Assembly (NCBI RefSeq): GCF_003584105.1
Contig: NZ_QXFO01000017.1
Location: 1-64,000, forward strand
DNA: 64,000 nucleotides
Source: Flagellimonas taeanensis
GTDB taxonomy: Bacteria; Bacteroidota; Bacteroidia; Flavobacteriales; Flavobacteriaceae
Direction: 5' to 3'
Position numbers and translations under genes: made by a program
In this document: positions 1 through 8,783 of the stretch, piece by piece
Numbering within the stretch: position 1 is the first letter of the stretch
Layout of the letters: each line of letters begins with the position of its first letter
Notes under the pieces: model-generated
What the model saw: only the letters and a program-made list of their open reading frames with translations
The model's database searches: none
What the model was told of the DNA's origin: nothing

Positions 1-395
1 TAGTGGGTCAATGGTTTTTGACAGTACACAGGTTTGTTCATGTTCATCGCCATCAACGAAGCTGGCGCATGGGTATGGTCCGGTGTGGAAACGATCACGG
101 CATCGATTTCGTCGCCCATTTCCTCCAACATGGCACGGTAATCAAAAAACACACGGGCACCGGGGTGCATTTTGTGTGCTGTGGACAGGTTGATGGCATC
201 CACATCGCAGAGGGCGACCACCTCGACCGAGGCATGCGATGAAATCGCCTTGAGATCCTCCATCCCCATATTGCCCACGCCAATGTGGGCCGTTCGTAAC
301 TTTTCTTTTGGGAAACCTGCTTTTAAAATAGAAGGTGCCAACATGATCCCTAGGGCTCCCACACTGCTTTTTTTGATGAATTCTCTTTTGTTCAT
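1..395 (-). CDS. Gfo/Idh/MocA family oxidoreductase, C-terminus cut by window edge
   Basis: Only the first 131 codons are inside the window; the gene continues beyond base 1. The protein opens MNKREFIKKSSVGALG, a Tat/Sec-like leader common in secreted Bacteroidota members of this family, then has a Rossmann start (LRTAHIGVGNMG, about residues 33-44), the strand end CDVDA, and the family motif VSTPDHTHAP followed by CQKPLTH, which carries the EKP-type lysine. This family uses bound NAD(P) to oxidise or reduce sugars, often at C3. It is the last visible gene of a long minus-strand operon, 16 bp after the DUF1080 gene. That pairing fits a 3-keto-sugar role, but the substrate is inferred only. 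Confidence 0.85.
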   Translation of the reverse strand, partial: MNKREFIKKSSVGALGIMLAPSILKAGFPKEKLRTAHIGVGNMGMEDLKAISSHASVEVVALCDVDAINLSTAHKMHPGARVFFDYRAMLEEMGDEIDAVIVSTPDHTHAPASLMAMNMNKPVYCQKPLTH

Positions 396-411
396 GGTTA
401 GGTATTGGAGG

Positions 412-1221
412 TTATAGTTTCTTGATTTTTATGTTTCTGAACCAAATGGGGCTCGAATGGTCTTGCAAAGCGATGTAGCCCGTTTTGAATTTTCCGTAAT
501 CGGGGGCATTGTCCCATTTCCCCGAGGCCTTCTTGGCGTTCCATTCCTCGGACCACGGCACGAACTCCAACAGTTTCTTGCCATTGAGCCAGTGCTCCAC
601 CTTTTCGGGGGTGAACACGATCTTGGAAGAATTCCATTCCCCTACCGGGTTCAACTGTTTCTGGGATTCGTCCGCCACGTGCATGGCATAGTCCGCCCCT
701 GTCCTCTGCCAGTCCTGGAGCAGCTCGGGGTGCTCGGCACCAAATTGCGAGTTGTACCCTGTCAGATCATGTATCCTGGCATAGTTCTCGTCATCGATGA
801 TCTGATATTCCGGGGCCACCACGGGGGGGCCGTCATAGCCTTCCTTCACATGGTAGAAAATGCCACTGTTGGCCCCTTCGGGGATCTTCCATTCCAGATA
901 GAGCTCGAAATTGTCGAACTCCTCGGCACCATATATGATGTCCTTTCCACCGGTATAGTCCTGTTCCATGCCCAGTTCGGTGTCGAAGGTCAGGATGCTG
1001 TCCCTGATGGTCCATCCGGGGGGCAGGGAGTCCATGTTGTATCCTCTCCAACCTTCCAGACTGGTACCGTCAAAAAGATGGACCCATTCGGCTTTCTTCT
1101 CTTCAGGTTGGGCGGTTGTTGTTTCTTCTGTCGGTTTCGATTGGTTTTTGCAAGCGATGAACAATGCCATCCCTACTAAAAGTGTGAAGACACTTAGCGA
1201 TTTTCTTTGATTGGGTCTCAT
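412..1221 (-). CDS. DUF1080 / 3-keto-disaccharide hydrolase domain lipoprotein
   Basis: A 269-residue lipoprotein with a signal peptide ending in lipobox LFIAC (cysteine about residue 24) followed by a short polar linker. The rest is one concanavalin-like beta-sandwich of the 3-keto-disaccharide hydrolase family (PF06439): HLFDGTSLEGW near residue 48, then NSGIFYHV, PEYQIIDD, EWNSSKIV, EHWLNGKKL and the C-terminal GYIALQDH. Some characterised relatives cleave 3-ketoglycosides, others bind glycans. Its place between a PQQ-type dehydrogenase and a Gfo/Idh/MocA protein supports the former, because those enzymes could make the 3-keto substrate. The gene starts 57 bp after its upstream neighbour, probably in one transcript. 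Domain assignment is firm; the reaction is inferred. Confidence 0.82.
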   Translation of the reverse strand: MRPNQRKSLSVFTLLVGMALFIACKNQSKPTEETTTAQPEEKKAEWVHLFDGTSLEGWRGYNMDSLPPGWTIRDSILTFDTELGMEQDYTGGKDIIYGAEEFDNFELYLEWKIPEGANSGIFYHVKEGYDGPPVVAPEYQIIDDENYARIHDLTGYNSQFGAEHPELLQDWQRTGADYAMHVADESQKQLNPVGEWNSSKIVFTPEKVEHWLNGKKLLEFVPWSEEWNAKKASGKWDNAPDYGKFKTGYIALQDHSSPIWFRNIKIKKL

Positions 1222-1278
1222 TTATGAATTTGAATTATGATTGTATAAAACTTTAAATCTCATTGTAGCGGCTTTCTA

Positions 1279-2877
1279 CTATTTTTCAGCATATTCTGTC
1301 CTTACTTTCAATACCTCATCAGCGGTGATTTTTTCAGCTTCCTCGGCAAATTCACCCTTGATGAATGTGAGTATGTCGGCGATATCCGCATCTGATAAAA
1401 AGGCAAATGATGGCATCGCTTCCCCGTATCCATCCGCAGCACCATTGGTCGACCTTGCGGCTCCTCCCAACGTGAATCGGATCAATCCCTCATTCGGGCC
1501 GTTCACGATATCTGAGCCTATCAATGGTGGAAAGGAATTTTCGACCCCTTTCCCATCGGTTTTGTGACAAGCTGCACAATACATATTGTAGCTTTTTTTG
1601 CCTGCTGTGCCGGCCATTTTCACTTCTTCCCCGCTTTCTTTTCCTTTGGAAACCTGTTTGAACAATGCTGCATTGGCAGTATCCCCTACCTTGAATATGC
1701 GGATGATCCTATCGTCCGTTTCTTTTGGGAAGCCCTCTTTGGGGTTCCAATCCTGGTTGCTTGTAGAAATGAAAACATCTCCCTTGGGGGAAATACATAG
1801 GTCCCTGATCCTTCCCAATACATTGTCAAACAAAATGGTTTCGGATACAATGGAGTCGCCTGTGCCATTCAGCCCCAATACCCGAAAATCACTCTCTTTC
1901 AAGGTGACGAGCAGCAAAGAATTGTTCCATTCGGGAATGGATCTTGAAGCATAATAATCGATTCCTGCCGGGGCTATGGTCGGGGTCCAGGCCTTCATAG
2001 GTTCCACCACAGCGGAATCTTTGCAGAAGGATGGATTCCCCGTTGCATCATTGCAATATCCACTGACGTTCGGCCATCCATAATTACGGCCCTTTTGCAT
2101 GAGGTTTACCTCATCGTCCGTGGCATCCCCATGCTCGGAGGTGTACAAGAGTCCTTTGGCTCCATAAGCCATTCCCTGTACATTGCGTTGTCCCCATGAC
2201 CACACCGGGCTGTTGGCAAAGGGATTGTCATCGGGGATGGAACCATCCAAGTTGAAACGCAATATCTTCCCGTTCAATGATTTTACATTTTGGGCGTTGT
2301 CCACATCCGGACCGATATCGCCTGTGGCCCATATCAGTTTTTTATCGGGGGAAATGGTCAACCGGGTACCGTTATGTGCCGTATGTCCGGGAATCTCCAA
2401 TATCGTTTTAGGATTGATCAGTGTATCATTGGCATATTCATATCGCATCAACCTTGAAGTGATGGTTTTTTCATTTTTGGTGGTGTAATTCAAAAAAACA
2501 TAAGGTGATTTCTTGAAATCGGGGTGAATCGCCAATCCCAATAGTCCAGTGGTCCTTTTCCTAAAAACATCCTGTATTTCCAATAAAACATGGACTTGTC
2601 CTGTGTTCGGGTCCAAACGGCTTACGCGTCCACCCTGTTCGGTGAACCAAATGTTATCATCGGGTCCCCATGTAATCTCCCAAGGCACATCCAAATTTTC
2701 AGCCACCGTACTTCTACCGATAATGGTCGAATCGAGGGCAATCCACTCTTCTATCGGGTTTCCCGAAGAATCGTGGAAGATGTCCGCCGTTTCACTCTTT
2801 TCTTTATCTGTTTTGCATCCCATAATGAGTAGACACCCTAGGAGATACAGCACATGTTTTTGATATCCTTTCTTCAT
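1279..2877 (-). CDS. PQQ-type sugar dehydrogenase fused to a C-terminal cytochrome c, lipoprotein
   Basis: I place the start at 2877 (MKKGYQKHVLYLLG), which gives a 532-residue lipoprotein with lipobox LLIMGC and a purine-rich GGAAGAA just upstream. An upstream in-frame start would add 50 residues, bury the signal peptide and overlap the neighbouring gene. Residues about 50-400 are a glucose/sorbosone dehydrogenase beta-propeller (NIWFTEQGGRVSRLD, GLAIHPDF, AHNGTRLTISPD, YTSEHG, NYGWPNVSGY). Residues about 430-525 are a class I cytochrome c with CAACH at 434-438 and a probable Met ligand in AMPSF near 488. The enzyme should oxidise a sugar at the membrane surface and pass electrons to the respiratory chain. 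Substrate unknown. Confidence 0.88.
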   Translation of the reverse strand: MKKGYQKHVLYLLGCLLIMGCKTDKEKSETADIFHDSSGNPIEEWIALDSTIIGRSTVAENLDVPWEITWGPDDNIWFTEQGGRVSRLDPNTGQVHVLLEIQDVFRKRTTGLLGLAIHPDFKKSPYVFLNYTTKNEKTITSRLMRYEYANDTLINPKTILEIPGHTAHNGTRLTISPDKKLIWATGDIGPDVDNAQNVKSLNGKILRFNLDGSIPDDNPFANSPVWSWGQRNVQGMAYGAKGLLYTSEHGDATDDEVNLMQKGRNYGWPNVSGYCNDATGNPSFCKDSAVVEPMKAWTPTIAPAGIDYYASRSIPEWNNSLLLVTLKESDFRVLGLNGTGDSIVSETILFDNVLGRIRDLCISPKGDVFISTSNQDWNPKEGFPKETDDRIIRIFKVGDTANAALFKQVSKGKESGEEVKMAGTAGKKSYNMYCAACHKTDGKGVENSFPPLIGSDIVNGPNEGLIRFTLGGAARSTNGAADGYGEAMPSFAFLSDADIADILTFIKGEFAEEAEKITADEVLKVRTEYAEK

Positions 2878-2905
2878 TTCTTCCAATTGGTTTTCCCCAT
2901 AATTT

Positions 2906-3904
2906 TCAATACACACTGTCCAAAGGAATTTGTTCGCCCCCTTGTCTTTTGCTATCATGGGCAGCCTGCATAAAGGCATATATTTCCATGGTTTCCTGTG
3001 GTGATACCGGTGCAATTCCTGTTTCAAAAAAATCGATGATCTTAACCAACAAGGGTCGGTATCCCTTGTACTCCCCTACCAAGGCATTTCCATTTTCACC
3101 AAAGGCCATACCCCCAAAACCTATATCTCTTTGTCGCTCTCCCCGAAAGGTTCCCAATCTCCCATCTTTCCAAACTCCTGTTACCACTTCGGTAGCATCC
3201 GTAGAAATACAATTGACCGTTTCACAACCTGTCCCCATTAGGGTATATAGTAATTCCACTCCGTGTATCCCGTACCAGAATAGATCGGGGTGTGAGGGTT
3301 CTATGTTCGCTGGTCCGTAGGTACTGGCCCCCATCACCTTTCCCACTACCTTTCCTTCCGCGATTTCCATCGCCTTATCCGTATACCGCAAGGATGAAGC
3401 AGAAAAAATGGGTGTTCCATACTTTTCCGACAACTCCACAATGGTCTTGATATCGGGCATGGAAGCAGCGAAAGGGGTATCCATGAACACCGGTTTCCCG
3501 TACTTCAGAATCTTTTTGGCCTGTTTCAGGCGCAGGTTGCCGTCATGGGTCTCCAGAAGCACTACATCCACTTGGTCCATAACCTCATCAATGCTTTTGG
3601 CGATATGGACCCCCATTGTAGCGACTTCTTCCGTAAATTTTGGGATACGATCACGACTGGATTCAATGTCCTTGCTTCCCCAAGGATATGCCGCAACCAC
3701 CTTATAGCCCATAAAATCCAGGCTGGGTTCATCGGCGTTGAGCATTTTGGTGAACGCTGGGGCGTGAGAGGTGTCCAAACCGATTATTCCCACTCTCTTT
3801 CCCTTGCCCATCATTTTGAACAGGGGTGACCCGGCGACCTCGGTCAGACCAAGGCCAAGACCTGCCAATAACGTTGTACCCACAAAATTTCTTCTCGTTC
3901 CCAT
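2906..3904 (-). CDS. Gfo/Idh/MocA family oxidoreductase, exported
   Basis: A 332-residue protein beginning MGTRRNFVGTTLLAG, with twin arginines before a hydrophobic stretch, so Tat export with cofactor already bound is likely. A TTG two codons upstream is a weaker start. The Rossmann segment GKRVGIIGLDTSHA (about 34-47) differs from the usual GxGxxG, and the EKP-type motif is replaced by PVFMDTPFAA. The middle holds GASTYGPANIEP and the substrate-side WYGIHGVELLYTLMG. These changes place it in a divergent branch of the family, so NAD(P) chemistry is likely but not certain. It sits 28 bp before the PQQ-type dehydrogenase gene and 22 bp after the DapA-like gene, within the same operon. Confidence 0.8.
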   Translation of the reverse strand: MGTRRNFVGTTLLAGLGLGLTEVAGSPLFKMMGKGKRVGIIGLDTSHAPAFTKMLNADEPSLDFMGYKVVAAYPWGSKDIESSRDRIPKFTEEVATMGVHIAKSIDEVMDQVDVVLLETHDGNLRLKQAKKILKYGKPVFMDTPFAASMPDIKTIVELSEKYGTPIFSASSLRYTDKAMEIAEGKVVGKVMGASTYGPANIEPSHPDLFWYGIHGVELLYTLMGTGCETVNCISTDATEVVTGVWKDGRLGTFRGERQRDIGFGGMAFGENGNALVGEYKGYRPLLVKIIDFFETGIAPVSPQETMEIYAFMQAAHDSKRQGGEQIPLDSVY

Positions 3905-3926
3905 TTTCAATCAAAAGATGGCCGGT

Positions 3927-4994
3927 TTATGAAAGCCACTTATCCAGGTTTTCCTTGACGAATGCATCATCGTTCAAATGTGGATAGGCCACATAGATCC
4001 TATCAATTTCCTCCATCTGCCCTTCGGAAAGGACCTCTTTTTCATTCAAGGTCCAAATTCCTTCCAACAGTCCCTGTCGCCTAAGGACTTCATGGATTCC
4101 GGGAATGCATCCCTCAAAAGCATTGGCCGCGTCAAAAAAGGCTGCATTGCTGTCCGTGATCTCAATGGCCCTGGTGAGCGTTCCTTTTATATCATGTTCA
4201 AATTCTCCGTTGTGCACCTGTTCGAGCAAATCGACTGCGGATTTGGTCCAGACGGCCCAATGGCCCAGCAGTCCTCCCACAATACGCTTTTTAATGGTTT
4301 TTCCTTCTGTTTTTATCTTGAACTCCGACAGAAGATCAACCAAAATGTTATCATCATTTCCTGTATACAATGCTATTTCATCGGCCCTTCCCGACTCTGC
4401 TACCCCTCTCACCACATCCAATGTTTGGTAACGGTTGAACGGAGCCATCTTTATAGCAATGACATTGGGAATACTTGCAAAGCCTTTCCAAAATTCCACA
4501 TCCAATTTTCTGCCCCCCACGGCTGGCTGAAGGTAAAAACCAACCAACGGAATCACTTTGGCAACCGTTCGGCAGTGTTCAAGGATTTCTTGGTTGGGTG
4601 CCCCTTTGAACGCCGCAACACTGATCAATGCTGCGTGGTATCCCAAACCGACTGCGGTCTGGGCTTCGGCAATGGCTTGTTCTGTTTTTCCGATGATACC
4701 AGCAATCCTAATAATTGGTCTATCGTTCACTTTGGAATATCGGTCAAATTCCTCCTTGGCAATTTCAAGTACGGTACTGTAAAGGTTATGTTCCGGCAAA
4801 CGGATTTCAAACTGGGTAGAATGCACCCCAACGGCCACACCTCCTGCCCTGGCATCCAGATAATACCGCATCAGGGCCCTTTGTCTGGCCTCGTCCAGTT
4901 TTCGCTCCTTTGTCAGGGCCAGCGGCAATGCAGGAATCACCATTCCTTTTTGAAATTCCTCCAGAATATTGTAGGGTATCTCCGTATAATCCAT
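3927..4994 (-). CDS. DapA/NanA-fold aldolase or dehydratase (class I, Schiff base)
   Basis: A 355-residue cytoplasmic TIM barrel of the dihydrodipicolinate synthase/N-acetylneuraminate lyase superfamily. The Schiff-base lysine is K182 (VIAIKMAPFN) and the catalytic tyrosine is Y154 (VGFYLQP). Their spacing of 28 residues equals that of Tyr133 and Lys161 in E. coli DapA. The usual GTTGE loop is replaced by GVHSTQFEI, so the 2-oxo-acid partner is bound differently and this is not a lysine-biosynthesis enzyme. Beside a sugar-acid dehydratase, retro-aldol cleavage or further dehydration of a 2-keto-3-deoxy acid is a reasonable inference. It is longer than typical DapA (about 290 residues), mainly in the C-terminal helices. 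Confidence 0.82.
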   Translation of the reverse strand: MDYTEIPYNILEEFQKGMVIPALPLALTKERKLDEARQRALMRYYLDARAGGVAVGVHSTQFEIRLPEHNLYSTVLEIAKEEFDRYSKVNDRPIIRIAGIIGKTEQAIAEAQTAVGLGYHAALISVAAFKGAPNQEILEHCRTVAKVIPLVGFYLQPAVGGRKLDVEFWKGFASIPNVIAIKMAPFNRYQTLDVVRGVAESGRADEIALYTGNDDNILVDLLSEFKIKTEGKTIKKRIVGGLLGHWAVWTKSAVDLLEQVHNGEFEHDIKGTLTRAIEITDSNAAFFDAANAFEGCIPGIHEVLRRQGLLEGIWTLNEKEVLSEGQMEEIDRIYVAYPHLNDDAFVKENLDKWLS

Positions 4995-5056
4995 CTCAGT
5001 CGGTTAAAATTGATCTATCTATTTCTACCAGCATCTTGTCCAGCTCTGGCATTGAT

Positions 5057-6094
5057 TTAATACTTTCCGTCCCTTACCTCAAAATGGGTGGGCTTGTCCA
5101 GGGTCTTTTTTTCCATTTTCATCCAATTCGCCGTCCATTCGATTACTTTTTTGATAGCTATCTTGGGTTCACCAAAAAGCTCGAACGACTTGGTCGCATT
5201 GTTCAAAAGAGCGGTATCCGATTCCACGCCCGTAAATTGTGGGCGGATTCCGAAATGTTTTCCAAACTCCTCCGCCACAGCACGTACGGACAAGGTTTCC
5301 TCTCCGGTTACGTTGATGATGTTGGCGGGAACCGATGTCTGTTCGAGGGATCGCAGCACCATAGTATTGGCATCTCCTTGCCATATGGCATTGAAATAGC
5401 CCATTTCCAAATCCACTGGCTCATTGTTCTTCACCTTGGTGGCAATGTCCACCAAAACTCCGTAACGGGGTTCCACCGCATAATTCAATCGTATCAGTGC
5501 GGTTGGTGTATTGTTCTTGCTGCTGCCGTATTCGAACATTCGCTCGCGCCCTAGGCAGGACTGTGCATATTCCCCCACGGCAATGGGCCTGTCCGTTTCT
5601 TTGGATCCCCCAGAAGCAATGGGAACCATGGGATATACACAACCAGTGGAATATGCCACGATCTTGGAATTCTGGTACCGTTTGGCAACCATTCCGGGCA
5701 AAAGGGCATTCATGGCCCAAGTCAAGGACAAATTGGTCTCGGATCCAAACTTCATCCCTGCCAAAAAGAACACATTCTTTACGTCGGGCAGGCTATTGAG
5801 AAAATCCTCATCCAGCAGGTCACCTTTTATGGTCTCAATTCCCAAGGATTCAATATAGGTCTGTTCATTGGGATCACTAAAACGGGATACCCCGATGATC
5901 CTCTTTGTTACGCCCGCCAATTCACAAGCACGTTTCGCCATGTGCGCCAACGAGGGACCTATTTTTCCGCCAATGCCCAAGAAAATGATATCCCCTTCCC
6001 ATTGCTTGAACATTTCCACAGTGGAATCATCCGGTTGCGACAAGAGTAATTCCAAGCTTGATTCGTCCAACATGCTATCTTTTTCCATCTTCAT
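5057..6094 (-). CDS. NAD-dependent epimerase/dehydratase-fold protein with an altered active site
   Basis: A 345-residue extended SDR-fold protein. After about 34 N-terminal residues comes the dinucleotide-binding segment IIFLGIGGKIGPSLA (about 36-50), then the acidic turn GDLLDEDF and NVFFLAGMKFG. The serine region STGCVYP (149-155) and Y176 are where the family triad should be, but the YxxxK lysine is replaced by C180 (EYAQSC). Classic epimerase or dehydratase chemistry is therefore doubtful; it may bind NAD(P) for a different reaction or use another base. The C-terminus NVTGEETLSVRAVAEEFG is typical of the family. The start at 6094 lies 3 bp after the M20 gene, so they are very probably co-translated. 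Confidence 0.78.
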   Translation of the reverse strand: MKMEKDSMLDESSLELLLSQPDDSTVEMFKQWEGDIIFLGIGGKIGPSLAHMAKRACELAGVTKRIIGVSRFSDPNEQTYIESLGIETIKGDLLDEDFLNSLPDVKNVFFLAGMKFGSETNLSLTWAMNALLPGMVAKRYQNSKIVAYSTGCVYPMVPIASGGSKETDRPIAVGEYAQSCLGRERMFEYGSSKNNTPTALIRLNYAVEPRYGVLVDIATKVKNNEPVDLEMGYFNAIWQGDANTMVLRSLEQTSVPANIINVTGEETLSVRAVAEEFGKHFGIRPQFTGVESDTALLNNATKSFELFGEPKIAIKKVIEWTANWMKMEKKTLDKPTHFEVRDGKY

Positions 6095-6097
6095 CTT

Positions 6098-7213
6098 TCA
6101 GGTATTATATATTATTTTTTTATAAATGTCCACTGCCTCTTCCAGCTTTGAAACATAGCAGTATTCATCAATCTTATGTGCCATTTCAGGTTCCCCGGGG
6201 CCAATGATCACCGTAGGTATGCCGCCGTATGCCTTTTGCAGGACGGAACCATCGGTGAGGTAGGGCATTGTCTTTGGTGCGCTCCTCTCTTCATCTGAGA
6301 TGCCACAAGCGTCATAAACTCCACGTATGAATGCAGCATCGGGGTCATTTGCAACTGCCGGAAGATTCACCAGTACCTCCACCTCTATATCATTTCCCAA
6401 TTCCTTTTTGATCTGCTCAAGGACGTCACTGTTACGCAAGTTCGAAGTGATCCTGGCATCAATGGTGAACCCTGCACGATCGGGTACGGAGTTGATGTTC
6501 AATCCGCCTGAAACCTTGCCCACATTGATGGTGGAATATCCCAGTAGCGGGTCTTCCTCCTGCCCAAAATCAAACTGCTCCATTCTTACAATGGCCCTGG
6601 CCACTTTGTAAATGGCATTATCGCCTAACTGGGGCATGGAGGAATGCGCTGTTATACCCGAGGCTTCCAGGTTAAGGTAAAGTGCCCCTTTATGTCCAAT
6701 GGCCGGGATATTTCCCGTGGGTTCCCCAACAATGATTCCCCTTGCCTGTCCCAATCCCATATATGTTTTTACCAGGTCCATGGCACCTTGGCATCCTAAC
6801 TCTTCTCCCGCGGTAAGCACCAAACGTATGCCACCGGACGGGACTCCTTTTTCAAAGGCTTCAATTGCCGCAATGGTCATCGCCGCAACCGCCCCTTTCA
6901 TGTCGGTGGTGCCCCGTCCATAGATCTTGCCGTCCTTGATCTCTCCTGCAAAAGGATCCATAGTCCATTTTTGGTTGCCCAAGGGCACTGTATCGAAATG
7001 TCCCGTAAAAACTATGGGCAGTTGCTTTCCATCAAGTCCTCGCTCGGCAATGACATGGAGGCGATCTGGACCAAAGGGAACGTACTCGACCTTGAAACCA
7101 TTCTCGGCCAATAACTTTCCGACCATCAAGGCCAAAGAGGCTTCGTTCCCCGGAGGGTTTATGGTATCCTGGGCCACAAGAGCCCTTGTCAATCCTATAA
7201 TGTCGTTCTTCAT
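6098..7213 (-). CDS. M20 family metallohydrolase (ArgE/DapE/ACY1-like deacylase)
   Basis: A 371-residue cytoplasmic zinc hydrolase. The metal site is readable: H72 and D74 in GHFDTVPLG, the bridging D104 in GRGTTDMKG, catalytic/metal glutamates E137-E138 in TAGEELG, an acidic residue in VGEPTGN, and a late histidine in EPEMAHKIDEY. The dimerisation domain lies between about residues 180 and 290. The family removes acyl groups from amino-acid nitrogen or cleaves small peptides. In this operon it may release an acetyl or other acyl group from an amino-bearing intermediate before the aminotransferase or aldolase step; that is inference. It starts 4 bp after the symporter gene and lacks a signal peptide. 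Confidence 0.87.
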   Translation of the reverse strand: MKNDIIGLTRALVAQDTINPPGNEASLALMVGKLLAENGFKVEYVPFGPDRLHVIAERGLDGKQLPIVFTGHFDTVPLGNQKWTMDPFAGEIKDGKIYGRGTTDMKGAVAAMTIAAIEAFEKGVPSGGIRLVLTAGEELGCQGAMDLVKTYMGLGQARGIIVGEPTGNIPAIGHKGALYLNLEASGITAHSSMPQLGDNAIYKVARAIVRMEQFDFGQEEDPLLGYSTINVGKVSGGLNINSVPDRAGFTIDARITSNLRNSDVLEQIKKELGNDIEVEVLVNLPAVANDPDAAFIRGVYDACGISDEERSAPKTMPYLTDGSVLQKAYGGIPTVIIGPGEPEMAHKIDEYCYVSKLEEAVDIYKKIIYNT

Positions 7214-7217
7214 ACCG

Positions 7218-8783
7218 TTAAAAATATCTTACGTAGAAATACAGGACTATGACCGTTATGAGCAACCACCAGTAAAAAGGGTTCCTAATTCCTTTATACA
7301 ATGATCTTTCTTTTACAGGCAACTTTAAACTTTCCTTGTTCCATATCAATCCTTCCAACTCTGCATCCGTCTTTGGTTTTGTGAGCAGACTCACAACAAA
7401 ACAGGACAACATGCAGGTCCAAAACACGATACCGGTCCGATTAAAAAAGGGCATGTCGGGCAAAAGGAATTCGATCAACAAGGAAAGAGGTATCGTAATG
7501 AGACCGGCCACCAAGGCACCTGAAGCGGTCGTCCTTTTCCAAAAAACGCCCATCAAGAACATGGTTGCGATTCCCGGGGTGAACAGTCCATAGAGGTTCA
7601 TCAAATACAGGAACACCGGTTTGTCCGAATAGCTGATCAATAGAATGGAACTTACTATTCCCAACATAATGATCACGATTCCAGATTTTTTACCAAAGCG
7701 GATGGCCTGTGAATCAGAGGCATTTTTATTGAAATATTCCATGTATATATCCACCGTAAGGATCGTGGTGCACGAATTGATGGCTCCAGAGATATGGGAC
7801 ATGATCGCCGAAATGAGACCGGCCATGACCAAGCCGATCAAACCTGTGGGGAGTAGTTTCTCCACCAAGGTGGCAAACAACAGGTCCGGTTTGTCCAAAT
7901 CTGGCAGGAACAAAGGGGCGACCAAGGCCGGCACCGTTATGATCAAGGGGACCAAAAATTTAAGGTAGTTCCCAAAAATGACCCCCATCCTGCCATGCCA
8001 TTCATTTTTGGCCGCCAAAATGCGCTGCACGATGAATTGGTTGGTGGCACAATAGAACACACTGATACATAACAGTCCTCCTAGGTACATGGTCCATGGA
8101 AAATCGGGGTCATCTGCCGGGTAGATCATCTTCCAGTTCTGGGCAGAGTCGATGACCGTTTGGATACCTCCGGCTTCTTTTACCGTTGCGAACGTAAGGA
8201 TGATCCCACCTGTCACGAGAACGATCAATTGGACCATCTCTGTCCAGACCACCGCCCGCAGCCCCCCAATGATAGTGTATATCCCGGTCAATATGGCCAA
8301 GGAGAGAATACTGTAGATTATGGGAATATCGAACAGGGCATACAATGAAAGTGCCCCCAGAAAGAGAACCGCACCGATTTCCACAAAAATATAGGTGAAA
8401 AGGATCAGTACAGCATAGACCGCCCTGGTCAGGTTTCCATACCGGACCTGTAAGTATTCAGGGATGGTATAGAACCCATTGCGGAGGTAATAGGGCAAGA
8501 ACACCCACAAAAGGGCATTGAATCCCAAAAGTATGGCTGCCCACTCCAAGGTTATTGCCACAAAGCCCCTGCTGTAGGCCACACCCATTGCCCCGACCAA
8601 ATGATGGCTACTGATATTGGCGGCAATGATGCTACCGCCGATCATCCACCAAGGCAATTTGTCCCCTGCCAGAAAGTAGCCCTTCTTTGTCTTGGTGTTA
8701 AAGCGGGAAGCATATAGTCCCAATACCAATATGGCCAATATATAAATAGCAAATATGGTGATGTCTATGGTTCCCAGCTTCAT
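7218..8783 (-). CDS. SSS family sodium:solute symporter
   Basis: A 521-residue integral membrane protein of the SLC5/SSS superfamily. It starts with a hydrophobic helix (IDITIFAIYILAILVLGLYA), followed by the signature turn GYFLAGDKLPWWMIGGSIIAANISSHH and then about thirteen more membrane helices. LVGAMGVAYSRG and the helix PTGLIGLVMAGLISAIMSHISGAINS match the sodium-site and bundle regions of vSGLT-like proteins. It probably imports the monomer or small oligomer used by this operon across the inner membrane with sodium; sugars, sugar acids and amino-sugar acids are all known for the family. Its start overlaps the stop of the preceding gene by 4 bp (ATGA), showing translational coupling. Confidence 0.9.
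   Translation of the reverse strand: MKLGTIDITIFAIYILAILVLGLYASRFNTKTKKGYFLAGDKLPWWMIGGSIIAANISSHHLVGAMGVAYSRGFVAITLEWAAILLGFNALLWVFLPYYLRNGFYTIPEYLQVRYGNLTRAVYAVLILFTYIFVEIGAVLFLGALSLYALFDIPIIYSILSLAILTGIYTIIGGLRAVVWTEMVQLIVLVTGGIILTFATVKEAGGIQTVIDSAQNWKMIYPADDPDFPWTMYLGGLLCISVFYCATNQFIVQRILAAKNEWHGRMGVIFGNYLKFLVPLIITVPALVAPLFLPDLDKPDLLFATLVEKLLPTGLIGLVMAGLISAIMSHISGAINSCTTILTVDIYMEYFNKNASDSQAIRFGKKSGIVIIMLGIVSSILLISYSDKPVFLYLMNLYGLFTPGIATMFLMGVFWKRTTASGALVAGLITIPLSLLIEFLLPDMPFFNRTGIVFWTCMLSCFVVSLLTKPKTDAELEGLIWNKESLKLPVKERSLYKGIRNPFYWWLLITVIVLYFYVRYF

Noticed and set aside
457..1179. A 240-codon plus-strand open frame opposite the DUF1080 gene
   Set aside because: Antisense shadow of a gene with clear family motifs; no ribosome site or family match.
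3978..5060. A 360-codon plus-strand open frame opposite the DapA-like gene
   Set aside because: It mirrors the real gene on the other strand, has no recognisable domain and is rich in residues expected from antisense codons.
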